Assembly (NCBI RefSeq): GCF_001422325.1
Contig: NZ_LMMR01000009.1
Location: 62,001 to 126,000, forward strand
Origin: Leifsonia sp. Leaf264
GTDB taxonomy: Bacteria; Actinomycetota; Actinomycetes; Actinomycetales; Microbacteriaceae
Reading direction: 5' to 3'
Length of the DNA stretch: 64,000 bases
The first letter of the stretch is position 1. Each line of letters opens with the position of its first letter. The position numbers and the translations under genes are program-made. The notes beneath the pieces are model-generated. The model saw only the letters and a program-made list of their open reading frames with translations. It did no database searches and was not told the DNA's origin. Shown here in pieces: positions 1 through 9,029 of the stretch.

Positions 1-1
1 C

Positions 2-637
2 ATCGTCATCGCCCTCTGCTTCGGTCCGTTCGCCATCGCACTCATCGTGCCGCCGCTCATCGCGCTGGTGGGCGACGCCGTCGAGACGTACATCATCCAG
101 GACTCCGCCCGCTCGACCATGACGTGGGGCTCGCTCGCCGTCGCGACCGCGTACTTCCCCTTCGGCGCCGGCTTCGGCCGCTTCGGCAGCTTTCAGGCGA
201 GCGTCGATTACAGCCCCGAGTACTACAAGCTCGGCTTCGATCACGTCTACGGCCTGGGGCCCGGTGAGAAGGGCATGTTCCTCAATGACACCCAGTGGCC
301 AGCCATCATCGGGGAGAGCGGATGGCTCGGGGCGGCCGCCTTCGCCATCGGCATCGTCTGCGTGCTCGTCAGCCTGCTGCGTCGCAGCTCGCCGAACGAG
401 TCGGTGCTCGCCCGCTGGGTGCGGATCACGGGCGTTGGCTGGCTGGTGCTCCTCGTGATCGAGTCGGCCGCCGCGCCGGTGTTCGTGTCGGCGCCGTCGT
501 TCCCGTTCGTCTTCGCGGTCGCTGGAATCGTGGCCTCGCTGCGAGCTGCGGCCCGCGACGAGGAGCGCGCCACCGGGTTGGTGCCTCAGCGGCTCCCGGG
601 GAGCACGGCGCGCCAGCGCGCCGCCAGCATCGGGTAG
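2..637 (+). CDS. O-antigen ligase/polymerase-like membrane protein, 5' truncated by window edge
   Basis: This is the C-terminal part (about 211 residues) of a multi-pass membrane protein whose frame is open to the left edge of the window. It has hydrophobic segments near the start and around residues 105-125 and 140-165, separated by a soluble loop containing GAGFGRFGSF and a GESGWLGAAAF segment, a layout seen in Wzy/WaaL polymerase-ligases of EPS loci. It would join or polymerise lipid-linked oligosaccharide on the outer face of the membrane. The function is inferred from topology and context and cannot be assigned firmly from a fragment. It converges with the minus-strand glycosyltransferase next to it and the two stop regions overlap by 52 bp. 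Confidence 0.6.
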   Translation: MVIALCFGPFAIALIVPPLIALVGDAVETYIIQDSARSTMTWGSLAVATAYFPFGAGFGRFGSFQASVDYSPEYYKLGFDHVYGLGPGEKGMFLNDTQWPAIIGESGWLGAAAFAIGIVCVLVSLLRRSSPNESVLARWVRITGVGWLVLLVIESAAAPVFVSAPSFPFVFAVAGIVASLRAAARDEERATGLVPQRLPGSTARQRAASIG

Positions 638-1644
638 ACGGCCGCCGCTGAGTAGTCGCGCTGGAACCTGGCGGTTCCGGCCGCGCGCACCTCGTCGCGG
701 GCCGCATCCGATGTCATGAGCTCCTGCACTGCCGCAGCCAGACCGGCGGCGTCGCCGGCATCGACGAGCACGCCGGCACCGCCACCGAGCACGGACGGGA
801 TGCCGCCGACGCGAGTGGCGATGACGCAGTCCCGACGGGCCAGCGCCTCGAGGATGAACATGGGCATGGCCTCGTCGCGGGACGGGAGCACGGCGATCTC
901 GGCGGTCTCGAGCAGTTCCATCAACTGCGCGTGCGGAAGCGAACCGTGGAAGACGGCATCCGGCAGCGACTCGGGGACGACCTCGGGATCGGCCACAGGC
1001 CCGACGATGTCGAGCGTCCAGCCGTCGTGGTCGGCGATGGCTCGCCAGGCGTCGACGAGGACGTCGACGCCTTTGCGGAGCGAGACGCTGCCGCCGAAGA
1101 CTATGCGCTTCTCCTTCGTGCGCGGCATCCCCTCGGGGACGGCGTTCGGGATGAGCTCGGTGCTGGCTGACGGCACGACGCCGAGGACGGCGGCGCGAGT
1201 CTCGTCGCTCAGCACGAAGACGCTGTCGGCCGCGCGGAGCACCCGCGCGACACGAGCCGGCTCGCGTGCGGCGTAGTCGGGGAAGCTGCTGCCGTGCAGG
1301 TGCGCGACGGTGCCGAATCCGCGCGCGTGGGCGAGCCTCAGCAGGAGCCCCTCGCGCACGAAGGATCCACCTTGGGACAGGTGCACCACGACGACCCGGG
1401 ACTCTCGGCCGCGCAGGGTTCCGATCCGCCAGGCCGCTCCGAGGAACAGGGCGAGAGCGCGTGGGCCGGTGGAACCATCGCGGGAAACGATGACGCGCAA
1501 CTCGCAGTCGTCGAAGGGATAGGAGAGGTAGCCGTTCACGACCTGCGTCATGCCACCGGCGACCTCTCCGCGGCGCCCCACGTGCAGCACCTCGATGGGC
1601 TCGAGCGTCGTGCCCGGCTCGTCGACGGTCACTGTCACTGTCAT
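586..1644 (-). CDS. GT4/GT1-type glycosyltransferase
   Basis: A 352-residue GT-B glycosyltransferase that should transfer an activated sugar to a lipid-linked EPS intermediate at the cytoplasmic membrane. The C-terminal half carries the family signature: a GSVSLRKGVD segment after the linker, then the E-x7-E region around EAMPMFILEALA followed by VGGIP. The frame stays open far upstream, but the start is placed at the ATG whose first bases overlap the stop of the upstream pyruvyl transferase gene (ATGA), matching the coupling seen throughout this operon. It is the last gene of a four-gene minus-strand operon. Donor and acceptor sugars cannot be told from sequence. Confidence 0.85.
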   Translation of the reverse strand: MTVTVTVDEPGTTLEPIEVLHVGRRGEVAGGMTQVVNGYLSYPFDDCELRVIVSRDGSTGPRALALFLGAAWRIGTLRGRESRVVVVHLSQGGSFVREGLLLRLAHARGFGTVAHLHGSSFPDYAAREPARVARVLRAADSVFVLSDETRAAVLGVVPSASTELIPNAVPEGMPRTKEKRIVFGGSVSLRKGVDVLVDAWRAIADHDGWTLDIVGPVADPEVVPESLPDAVFHGSLPHAQLMELLETAEIAVLPSRDEAMPMFILEALARRDCVIATRVGGIPSVLGGGAGVLVDAGDAAGLAAAVQELMTSDAARDEVRAAGTARFQRDYSAAAVYPMLAARWRAVLPGSR

Positions 1645-2762
1645 GCGTCGACCAGCTCGACGGGCGCCGGCACCCCTCCGATAAGCAGCTCGACCCGTTC
1701 GCGCACACGCGCCAGCTCGAGCCGGGCGTCGGCGAGGGACTCCTGCACGGCCGGGCCGCGTTGAAGCGCCGCGGACAGTGCGGTGACGATCTCGTCCTCG
1801 CTCAGTTCGCTCGCCGGAACGGCGACGCCGGAGACGCCGGCCGCTTCGAAGTGGCGATCGATCTTGCCGGAGCCGTCGACCAGCAGCGCGATCGGTGTCG
1901 CGCCCTCGGTCGACGCCGCGATGAGCACGTGCAACCTGTCGCTGACGGCGAGCGCCGTGCGGGCGTAGATGGCGCGCAGGGCGTCCTCCTGACCACCGTG
2001 GTCCGAGCCGTCCCAATCGGCGAGGTCTGCATCGAGTGCCGCCGCGAGGTCGCGGGAGCGCTGGCGGTCGCGCAGCACCTGGGTCACCACCTCGATGCGC
2101 AGGCCACGCTCTGCCGCGAACCGACGGATGCCGGCGATCCAGGCGGCGCCGGGCTCCGGTCGGTCGCTGCGCATCGACACGACGAGGGTGTCGCGCGCTT
2201 CGGGGGCGGCATCCGTCGACGGTCCGACGCCCTCGCCGAAGGCGAGATCGGGCATGACCTCGCCGCCGAGGTAGGCGGCTGTCGTGCCATCGCGCCAGGC
2301 CGTGATCTGGGAGAGGGCGATGGAGGGTCGCATCAGGAGCCTCGGCAGCGGAGCGAGGTCGCGGGAACCGGATCCGACCCTCACCACGGAGCCACCGCGC
2401 AGGCGCAGCAGCGCGAGCAGGGGAAGCACCACCACGTGCTCCTTCATGCCGATCAGGGTCAGTTGGATCTCGCCAGGCTTGAAGACGTAGTGCGCCGTTC
2501 CGTCCCACGCGCGCGCCAGACCTGCCCGGTACCAGGCCGAGAAGGAACGGTAGACGACGTCGTCGTCCCCGACACCGAGCGACTCCGCGTAGCCCTCCGG
2601 CGACGCTCCGACGTAGACGTGCAGGCGGCCGAGGGGCTTGAGCCAGGCGATGAGCTGACGCCGCAGGATGATGTCGCCGATGTTGTCGTACTGGCCGACG
2701 CCGGGAACGAAGATGTCGATCGTCGCTCCCTCCTGCGCAGGCTCGGCGCCCCGGCCGCTCAC
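1641..2762 (-). CDS. polysaccharide pyruvyl transferase family protein
   Basis: A 373-residue protein with the layout of the polysaccharide pyruvyl transferase family (CsaB/WcaK-like): an N-terminal segment with GQYDNIGDIILRRQL, where the N-x-GD pattern is typical, and a C-terminal half with SDRLHVLIAAST, the conserved R-x-H region. Members put a ketal-linked pyruvate from phosphoenolpyruvate on a sugar, adding negative charge to the polymer. It starts with GTG overlapping the stop of the upstream gene by 4 bp (GTGA), and its own stop overlaps the next start. It is one of two members of this family in the locus; the two are clearly divergent, so they probably act on different acceptors. Confidence 0.8.
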   Translation of the reverse strand: MSGRGAEPAQEGATIDIFVPGVGQYDNIGDIILRRQLIAWLKPLGRLHVYVGASPEGYAESLGVGDDDVVYRSFSAWYRAGLARAWDGTAHYVFKPGEIQLTLIGMKEHVVVLPLLALLRLRGGSVVRVGSGSRDLAPLPRLLMRPSIALSQITAWRDGTTAAYLGGEVMPDLAFGEGVGPSTDAAPEARDTLVVSMRSDRPEPGAAWIAGIRRFAAERGLRIEVVTQVLRDRQRSRDLAAALDADLADWDGSDHGGQEDALRAIYARTALAVSDRLHVLIAASTEGATPIALLVDGSGKIDRHFEAAGVSGVAVPASELSEDEIVTALSAALQRGPAVQESLADARLELARVRERVELLIGGVPAPVELVDA

Positions 2763-3724
2763 GCCACCGCCAGGTCGCCGCGGATGGCCGTGGTGGCGGC
2801 CGCGTGGATCATGTCGGCGGTGAGGTCGCCGACCTCGGTCGAGGTGCCGATGCCCAGTTCGGACATGAGGCGGGCGATCTGCTCCTGGTGGTTGTCGACG
2901 TGCTCGCCGCGCTCCTTGCGGCGCACGACCGCGATCGGCGAGATGCCCATCTCGAGGAGCCCGAGCACTGTGCCCACTCCGGCATGGGTGATGACGACGT
3001 CGGCCTCACGGGCGTAGCGCTCGAAGTCGTCGGCGCTCACCTGCGCATGGGCGGTGCCGGGCAGCTCCCGCCCCGGCTCGGTGTAGCCGAGCTGCCAGGT
3101 CGTGTCGTCCCCGGCGATGCCGAGCTCGACGATGCGGTCGACGAGCGAGTTGAAGCCGTAGCCCTCGATGGTGCCGAGGGTGACGAACAGCTTCAACCGG
3201 CCATCGGCCGGGGTCGGCTTGGTGACGTTGTGGAAGGTGGAGAGCACGCTCGGGTGCACGCCCCAGCGCCCGGTCGACCAGTGCGGGTGCTGCGTGCGCA
3301 GCTCCGCCAGGCGCAGCCGGTCGAGGATGCGACCGGACAGCGACGGTCCGTCGACGCGGGAGACGCTCTCGATGTACAGCGTGGGCAGTCCGCCCATCTT
3401 CGCGGCCGGCAGCGCGGCCAGGGCGAGCGCCGAGCCGGTGCTGACGGCACCATCGAACTTTCCGCTCTTCACCACGGCCCTGATCGACTGGTAGGCGCGC
3501 ACGACGTTCGCGGCGTCGCGCGGGCGGATGTACGGCACGTACAGCACGTTGCGCCCCTTCAGCAGCGACTCGCTCTGAGGAGTGCGGAAGGTGACCCACA
3601 GCGAGTCGTCGGTGGCACCGAGTCCGGGCGCGAGTCGAACGAGCTGGGCGAGATGACCGCCTGTGGATGCAGCCAGCAGCAGCTTCCCACCTGTCTCAGG
3701 CGTGCGGTCGATTCCGGTGTTCAT
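2759..3724 (-). CDS. Alg14-Alg13-like fused glycosyltransferase
   Basis: A 321-residue protein whose N-terminal half resembles Alg14/PssD (AASTGGHLAQL near residue 18, then a GAVSTGSALALAA segment) and whose C-terminal half resembles Alg13/PssE (KLFVTLGTIEGYGF, and later VITHAGVGTVLGLLEMG). In many bacteria these are separate genes that together form a glucuronosyl- or N-acetylglucosaminyltransferase; here one polypeptide holds both. The Alg14 part would anchor at the membrane and the Alg13 part bind the nucleotide sugar. It overlaps both neighbours by 4 bp. UDP-glucuronate is a plausible donor because UDP-glucose dehydrogenase is encoded nearby, but this is inference. Confidence 0.8.
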   Translation of the reverse strand: MNTGIDRTPETGGKLLLAASTGGHLAQLVRLAPGLGATDDSLWVTFRTPQSESLLKGRNVLYVPYIRPRDAANVVRAYQSIRAVVKSGKFDGAVSTGSALALAALPAAKMGGLPTLYIESVSRVDGPSLSGRILDRLRLAELRTQHPHWSTGRWGVHPSVLSTFHNVTKPTPADGRLKLFVTLGTIEGYGFNSLVDRIVELGIAGDDTTWQLGYTEPGRELPGTAHAQVSADDFERYAREADVVITHAGVGTVLGLLEMGISPIAVVRRKERGEHVDNHQEQIARLMSELGIGTSTEVGDLTADMIHAAATTAIRGDLAVA

Positions 3725-4896
3725 GTCGATATCTCCTTGTCGCGTGCGATTGTTCGAGGTGTGGTCACGGCCGTCGTGCGGCCGTCGGGATTCGTGGGGG
3801 CATCCGTGGTGCCGACGGAGTCCGTGGTGCCGGCGGATGCCGGAACGCCGGCGGCCGCCGTGGCGCGCTTGCGCTTGATGATCGGCGGAACGTAGAGCCA
3901 GCGCACCTTCGTCGTCAGCTTCGAGAGGAGGAGGGACGCCACGATGGCGAAGGCGACCAGCCCGAACTGGATGGCGATGCCGACTCCGCGATGCACCCCG
4001 CCGAGCGCCAGCCCGAGCAGCCCGGCCACCGGCACGATGACGAACAGGTGCAGCAGGTAGATCTGCAGGCTCTCAGCGCCCATCGTCGACACGAAGGACA
4101 GCATCCGGAGCCTGGCCAGGTAAGCGGAGAGCAGGATGCCGAGGGCAACGGCCGACGCCTGGCCGAGGAGGACGAGGAACGGCACCCAGCGCGTCGGCAG
4201 GAGGAAGAGGATGGCCGCTGAAGCGGCGAGCGCAGCGGCGGCGAGGAGGGTGCGCTGCACCGACACCTTGGCGACGGCATCGAAGACGCGGGGGGCGTAC
4301 AGCACGCCGAAGGCGTAGAAGACGTACAGCGCGCCCACGCGGTTCCAGCCGATGTTGCCCGAGTTGACCAGCCCTGCCGTGACCGCGCTCGACAGCAGCG
4401 CGGCGAGCACGACGTGCACGACCGGCGGCAGCTTGTGCAGTGCCCACGCCGCGAAGGCGAAGACGGCGAGGGCGTAGATGAACCAGTAACTGCTGCTGGG
4501 CCAGATGAGGATGAGCGCGAGGCTGATGGGGTTGCTCGCCGGCAGTTCGCCCAGCTCGCCGCTGAGTCCGGGGATGAGCAGGTAGAAGCCGAAGCGGATG
4601 ACCGACCACACGATGTAGAGGTAGAGCACGGGCAGGAGGCGTCGCCGCCACAGGTTGCCGAGGCTCCAGGTCGCGGCGCGGGCGCCGAACAGGCCGGCGA
4701 TGAGGAAGAACACCGGCATGGGGAACAGCTCGAGCACGAGCTTCATGCGGCTCGGCAGCCCCATGATTCCAGCGTGCTGCAGGTAGAGGGTCACGTGGTA
4801 CAGCACGACCATGGCGATGGCGACGCCTTTGGCGAAGTTCATCCAGGCCCGTGGGCGTGGCTCGGAGACTGTCCAGCGATAGGTGGAGATGCTCAC
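3721..4896 (-). CDS. acyltransferase family 3 membrane protein (OafA-like)
   Basis: A 391-residue integral membrane protein with about ten hydrophobic helices, opening with a helix followed by VVLYHVTLY, where the His is the expected catalytic residue of acyltransferase-3 proteins. Such enzymes move acetyl, succinyl or other acyl groups across the membrane onto surface sugars. The C-terminal tail (about 45 residues) is cytoplasmic and low in complexity. The chosen GTG start places the first helix about 20 residues in, as usual; an upstream in-frame GTG at 4950 would add 18 residues and has a G-rich stretch too close to serve as a ribosome site. It is the first gene of the four-gene operon. 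Confidence 0.8.
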   Translation of the reverse strand: MSISTYRWTVSEPRPRAWMNFAKGVAIAMVVLYHVTLYLQHAGIMGLPSRMKLVLELFPMPVFFLIAGLFGARAATWSLGNLWRRRLLPVLYLYIVWSVIRFGFYLLIPGLSGELGELPASNPISLALILIWPSSSYWFIYALAVFAFAAWALHKLPPVVHVVLAALLSSAVTAGLVNSGNIGWNRVGALYVFYAFGVLYAPRVFDAVAKVSVQRTLLAAAALAASAAILFLLPTRWVPFLVLLGQASAVALGILLSAYLARLRMLSFVSTMGAESLQIYLLHLFVIVPVAGLLGLALGGVHRGVGIAIQFGLVAFAIVASLLLSKLTTKVRWLYVPPIIKRKRATAAAGVPASAGTTDSVGTTDAPTNPDGRTTAVTTPRTIARDKEIST

Positions 4897-5090
4897 GGCT
4901 GTCCAATCTCTCGGTCGGCCGTGCACCCGATTGAACCCGGGTGGGTACACGCCCCCCGTCGGGTTCGCAGCTCCGCTCTCGCGATCGGGCCTGCACTTGA
5001 AAGGTTAGTGAGGGCTTGTCAGCTCCAGGAGTCGCCGAGGTTAACGCTCGGCGCTGGAGATTACGGTTGTGTGACACCAATGGGGGGTGC

Positions 5091-5106
5091 CCCGTCTCCC
5101 GACGGG
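5091..5106 (-). terminator. possible terminator hairpin after the six-gene EPS operon
   Basis: A perfect 6-bp stem (CCCGTC/GACGGG) with a TCCC loop lies about 24 bases past the stop of the GT2 gene on the minus strand. No T-run follows, as is common in high-GC actinobacteria. The 233-bp gap here separates the upstream six-gene operon from the four-gene operon beginning with the acyltransferase. Confidence 0.4.
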
Positions 5107-5129
5107 CTGGTCGCGTGTCGCCCGACGGC

Positions 5130-6104
5130 CTATTCGCGCGCCCCGCGGCTGCTCATGATGCGGCGATAGAGCGGCAGGCTCATACGCGCGGCGACGAGCA
5201 GGGCGAAGCGTTGCGGCTCCCGCGCCCGCGCCAGTGACAGCACCACCGACGGCGTCATCTCCCGGCGGGCGGTGCGCACCAGGGCACGCGATTCCTCGGC
5301 GGAGTACGCCCCGCTCGTGGCGTCCTTCATGCGCGAGAGCAGGGAGAAGCGTGCCGTGTAGTAGTCGAACTCCCGGCCGCCGACAGCGCCGACCTGTCGG
5401 GCGCACCCGCGAACGACGGATCCGACCTGCTCGAGGGAGGGAGCGCGTCGGGTGTTCGACCTGATGATCGATCCGCTCCGCAGTCTGTAGGTGTAGACGG
5501 TGTCGCGGATGCCGACCACCGACTCCGCGGCGACGAGGAGCTGGGCGACCATGGCCTGGTCGGAGTGCACCCGGGAGCGGGTGAAGGTGATCGCCGGGAA
5601 CAGGCGGCGGGCGAACAGCTTGTTCCAGAGGTGACCGCTCACCCGGCCGACCAGCATGGCGCGGAAGGCGGTCGCGCCGTCGACCGTGCCGACGGGCAGC
5701 GACGGCACGGGTCGGCGTGAGCCGTCCACCGAGAGGTACTCGGCACCCGCGCATACGATGTCGGCGGCGAGGCCGTCGGCCGCGGCGAGCATCGTCGCGG
5801 CGGCATCCGGAGTCCAGTCGTCGTCGGCGTCCACGAACCAGATGAACCGGCCCGACGAGGCGGCGACCCCGGCCTCACGGGCCGCGGCAACGCCGCCGTT
5901 CTCAGCCAGGGGGACGAAGACGACCGACGGATGCCGGGAGGCCAGCTCTTCCGCCACGGCGGCGGTGTCGTCGCTGGAGCCGTCGTCGACGATCACGATC
6001 TCGACGGGGATGCTCTGCAGCAGGAGCCTCTCGACCGCGTCGCCGAGGAAGTCCGCGGCGTTGTAGGCGGGGATGACGACGCTCACGTCGGGGCCGGCGG
6101 TCAT
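5130..6104 (-). CDS. GT2 family glycosyltransferase
   Basis: A 324-residue GT-A fold glycosyltransferase. The N-terminus has VSVVIPAYNAADF, the nucleotide-binding EIVIVDDGSSDDT, and the metal-binding D-x-D region FVDADDDW near residue 90. It should act at the inner face of the membrane in EPS repeat-unit assembly. The start is the ATG that overlaps the stop of the upstream GT4 gene (ATGA); the frame extends further upstream but that stretch has no family similarity. The C-terminal third is basic and lacks obvious membrane helices. It is the last gene of the six-gene operon starting at 11643. Confidence 0.88.
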   Translation of the reverse strand: MTAGPDVSVVIPAYNAADFLGDAVERLLLQSIPVEIVIVDDGSSDDTAAVAEELASRHPSVVFVPLAENGGVAAAREAGVAASSGRFIWFVDADDDWTPDAAATMLAAADGLAADIVCAGAEYLSVDGSRRPVPSLPVGTVDGATAFRAMLVGRVSGHLWNKLFARRLFPAITFTRSRVHSDQAMVAQLLVAAESVVGIRDTVYTYRLRSGSIIRSNTRRAPSLEQVGSVVRGCARQVGAVGGREFDYYTARFSLLSRMKDATSGAYSAEESRALVRTARREMTPSVVLSLARAREPQRFALLVAARMSLPLYRRIMSSRGARE

Positions 6105-7216
6105 CGCGGGCCGTCCGTGGCGACCATCCGCAGCACGGTCTCGAGATCCCTTCCGCTGGAGCCGACCGAGAACCTGTCGAGCCACGCGTCGATGCCGGTG
6201 ACGTCGATGGCGCTGGCGCGCTCCACGGCGTCAGCGAGCTGCTCGGCCGTCGGCCCGAGGGCGAGCTCGCCGGTGATGCCCGGCACGATGGCGTCGGCGA
6301 CGCCGAGAGCCCCGGAGACGGCGACCGACGGCACGCCGGCGGCCGCGGCCTCGACCAGGACGTTGCCGAACCCCTCGCGGATCGACGGCAGCACCACCAC
6401 GGAGTTCGGCTGGAAGTGCGAGAACCAGTCCTCGACCCAGCCCTTGTCGTCGAAGGAGACTCCGAGCCGTTCGGCTTCGGCTGTCACCGAGTCGAGGAGC
6501 GGTCCGCCTCCGAAGGAGATGACCTCGGTGGGGATGCCGCGGCGGTTCAGCTCGGCTGCGGCATGGATGGCGAGCTCGGGTCGCTTCTGGGAGACGAGGC
6601 GCGCTGCGAGCACGAGCTGCAGTCCGCCATCGGTTCCGGGCACGCGCGTCACGCGGTCCATGCCGGCCACTTTCGCCGTTGCGGGGTTCGCGACGACGGT
6701 GCAGCGCTCGCCGGAGACGCCGAAGCCGCTCACCAGCTCGCCGGCCACGGGATGCGAGATGGCGATGACGTGATCGGCGCGGCCGTACATGCGCCGGGCG
6801 AAGCCGATCTTGACCTTGTGCGACAGGTCGGAATCGGCCAGTCCCAGGGAGACCAGATTGCGTTCGCTGATGATCACCGGAGGGCGCCGCGACTTGGGGC
6901 TCAGTGCGGCGGCGGTGAGGAGCACGAGGTTGGCGTGGGCCTGCAGGCTCACCGCCACGTCGGGCTTGAAGCCGCCGAAGATGGCGATGAGGGCCCGAGA
7001 CTTGCCGACATGGCCGCCGGCCGTCGCCACTTGGTAGTGCACCACTCCGTCGGGCAGGTAGGTATCCGTGGCCTTGGCCGAGGTGGTGACGACGGCGACG
7101 GTGTGGCCGCGTTCGGCCAGCCACCCCATCCAGGTGCGGGCGACGAACTCGGCTCCCCCGCCGTGCAGGGACGGCACGACGAACAGGATGCGCAGCGGGC
7201 CGGTCGGCGTGTTCAT
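6101..7216 (-). CDS. GT4 family glycosyltransferase
   Basis: A 371-residue GT-B glycosyltransferase. It begins with LRILFVVPSLHGGGAEFVA, typical of GT4 enzymes, and carries the LPSIREGFGNVLVEAAAAG element with the E-x7-E pair near residue 290. It would add one sugar of the EPS repeat unit. The ATG start overlaps the stop of the acetyltransferase gene upstream and its stop overlaps the next start, so it is translationally coupled on both sides. The specific sugar is unknown. Confidence 0.88.
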   Translation of the reverse strand: MNTPTGPLRILFVVPSLHGGGAEFVARTWMGWLAERGHTVAVVTTSAKATDTYLPDGVVHYQVATAGGHVGKSRALIAIFGGFKPDVAVSLQAHANLVLLTAAALSPKSRRPPVIISERNLVSLGLADSDLSHKVKIGFARRMYGRADHVIAISHPVAGELVSGFGVSGERCTVVANPATAKVAGMDRVTRVPGTDGGLQLVLAARLVSQKRPELAIHAAAELNRRGIPTEVISFGGGPLLDSVTAEAERLGVSFDDKGWVEDWFSHFQPNSVVVLPSIREGFGNVLVEAAAAGVPSVAVSGALGVADAIVPGITGELALGPTAEQLADAVERASAIDVTGIDAWLDRFSVGSSGRDLETVLRMVATDGPR

Positions 7217-7740
7217 CGGGCTCCTTGAGTGCGGCTGCTCTCGGATGCAGCATCGAGGGTGCGGATCAGTCTGGCCGGAGTGCCGCCGTAGAGGGAGTCG
7301 GGCTCGCAGTCGGCCGTGACGACAGAGCCCGCAGCGATGATGCATCCGGATCCGATCGTGACCCCGCCGAGCACGATGGCTCCGGCGCCGATCCACGTTC
7401 CGTCGCCGATATTGATGGGGGCGCTCACCGAGGCGCCGGCGCGTGCTTCAGACGGACCGATCTGGTGGGTCGTCGGCACCAGTTGCACGCGCGGGCCGAT
7501 GGAGACCCTGTCGCCGAGCACGACGGGCGCGTTCGAGCCGACGAGGAGTTCGACGTTGATGAAGCATCCGTCTCCGATTCTCAGCAGGTCGACCCGTTCG
7601 ATGAAGCGGATGCCGGGACGGATGCGCGTTCCGGCGCCGATCGCCGCCCCGCTTAGGCGCAGCAGCCGCACCCGCAGGCGCGGGGACCAGACCGCGCTCG
7701 AGGCGACGGTGTTGGCGATGAGCTGCGTGATCGCCCCCAT
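7213..7740 (-). CDS. LbH hexapeptide-repeat O-acetyltransferase
   Basis: A 175-residue left-handed beta-helix acetyltransferase. Repeats of the (LIV)-G-x4 type run through the protein (IGDGCFINVE, LGDRVSIGPRV, IGDGTWIGAGAIVLGG), with the conserved His of the WbbJ/maltose acetyltransferase group in PTTHQIG and the terminal GGTPARLIR motif. It would transfer acetyl from acetyl-CoA to a sugar of the EPS precursor in the cytoplasm. The ATG shares one base with the stop of the pyruvyl transferase gene upstream (TGATG). Confidence 0.85.
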   Translation of the reverse strand: MGAITQLIANTVASSAVWSPRLRVRLLRLSGAAIGAGTRIRPGIRFIERVDLLRIGDGCFINVELLVGSNAPVVLGDRVSIGPRVQLVPTTHQIGPSEARAGASVSAPINIGDGTWIGAGAIVLGGVTIGSGCIIAAGSVVTADCEPDSLYGGTPARLIRTLDAASESSRTQGAR

Positions 7741-9029
7741 CAGCCGGACTCCCCGACCACCAGCACGCCGCGGGTTGCCGCTGCGGCTGTCGAGGGGGCA
7801 CGCACCGCCGTGCCCAACCCGGCCGTGTTCGCCCGGGCGAGCTCGATGACCCCGGGCAGCGCTGCCGCTATGGTGTCGCGCGTGCTGGACGACTCCGGCA
7901 TGACACGGGCGAGGGCTGCGATGACAGGAGCCGCGAAGTCGCCCGTTGGCGAGACGCACAACTCCGGGGCGCCGAAGAGGTCCATGAGTCCCTCGACCTT
8001 GCCTTGGGTCGCGAGGGTGACCGCCGGGGTGCCACCCATGAGCGACATGATCGAGAGGTGCATGCGGCCGGTGACCGTGACTGCGGCCCGAGCAGCGAGA
8101 GCACGCACCTGAGCCGGAGGGAGCAGCCCGTCGACGAGGGTGACGTCGTGGCCGCCGACGACATCGGCCACCGCCCGGCACGCAGCCAGGTCGTCGCTCA
8201 GGTCCTTGATGACGTGCGGCAGGAGCACCACGTGCAATCCGGCGGAGCGCAGGTGATCGATGATGCGCCGGTACTGCGAGGTCTGATCGGTCGTGCGAGC
8301 GATGAGGCCGCTGACGTTGACGATGGCGAACGGAACCTCGGGGATGGCGACGGCGGTGTCCATCGTCGTCGCGGAGAACACGATGTCGGCGACGGGGGTG
8401 ACGTTCCGGATGCCCTGCTCGGTCGCACGCAGGGCTGAACGAGGGTCGCGCAGCAGCGGGACGACGCCGGCACGACTGGCGCGGACCAGAGCGCGGCGGG
8501 CTCCGAAGCTCGGCGACCCGTTCCAGCTGAACCCGATGATGCGGGTCGGAACCCCCTCACGGGCGCCGATCTCGGCGAGCGCCGCGCGCCGCACGGATCC
8601 GCGGAGGCTGTAGCGGCCGTCCATGATGTCGGCTCCGATGATGGAGAGGCTGCGCGCCCCGGCCAGGAGCCCGACGAACGATCGGACGGCGGCGGCATGC
8701 TCCGCGCCCTCGCCGTAGACAAGACTCGGGAGCGGGAAGACCTTCACCTTCGAACTCACGCCGGCCGGTACGACGAAATCATCACTCGCGCGCACGATGG
8801 CGATGATCGGCCCCGGAGCGTTCTCCAGGAACGCCTCGAACAGCGCCTGATCCCCGATGTTGCCGCGACCCGGCGCCGCGATCAGCAGGTGGGCGTCACG
8901 GTGCCCCGAGGAGTCGAGAGCGCTCGACGCCCGCCGGGCTGTCGCCCGGTCGCGTCGCGGTGGAAGCCCCGAGCTGTAGCGCAGATCCCTCCAGCCGCGC
9001 AGCATTCGCGATTGGATGCGTCTTCTCAT
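7740..9029 (-). CDS. polysaccharide pyruvyl transferase family protein
   Basis: A 429-residue protein with the pyruvyl transferase layout: the GRGNIGDQALFEAFL segment near residue 53 is the N-x-GD element, and VTGRMHLSIMSLMGG towards the C-terminus is the conserved R-x-H region. It should place pyruvate ketals on the polymer from phosphoenolpyruvate. About 45 basic residues precede the domain; the ATG start is kept because it overlaps the stop of the flippase gene by 4 bp (ATGA). It is only distantly similar to the shorter family member encoded at 1641-2762. Confidence 0.8.
   Translation of the reverse strand: MRRRIQSRMLRGWRDLRYSSGLPPRRDRATARRASSALDSSGHRDAHLLIAAPGRGNIGDQALFEAFLENAPGPIIAIVRASDDFVVPAGVSSKVKVFPLPSLVYGEGAEHAAAVRSFVGLLAGARSLSIIGADIMDGRYSLRGSVRRAALAEIGAREGVPTRIIGFSWNGSPSFGARRALVRASRAGVVPLLRDPRSALRATEQGIRNVTPVADIVFSATTMDTAVAIPEVPFAIVNVSGLIARTTDQTSQYRRIIDHLRSAGLHVVLLPHVIKDLSDDLAACRAVADVVGGHDVTLVDGLLPPAQVRALAARAAVTVTGRMHLSIMSLMGGTPAVTLATQGKVEGLMDLFGAPELCVSPTGDFAAPVIAALARVMPESSSTRDTIAAALPGVIELARANTAGLGTAVRAPSTAAAATRGVLVVGESG

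Noticed and set aside
1645-2508. Upstream extension of the glycosyltransferase frame (a 640-codon minus-strand frame in all)
   Set aside because: The extension is Arg/Pro-rich shadow of the pyruvyl transferase gene; the real start is the coupled ATG at 1644.
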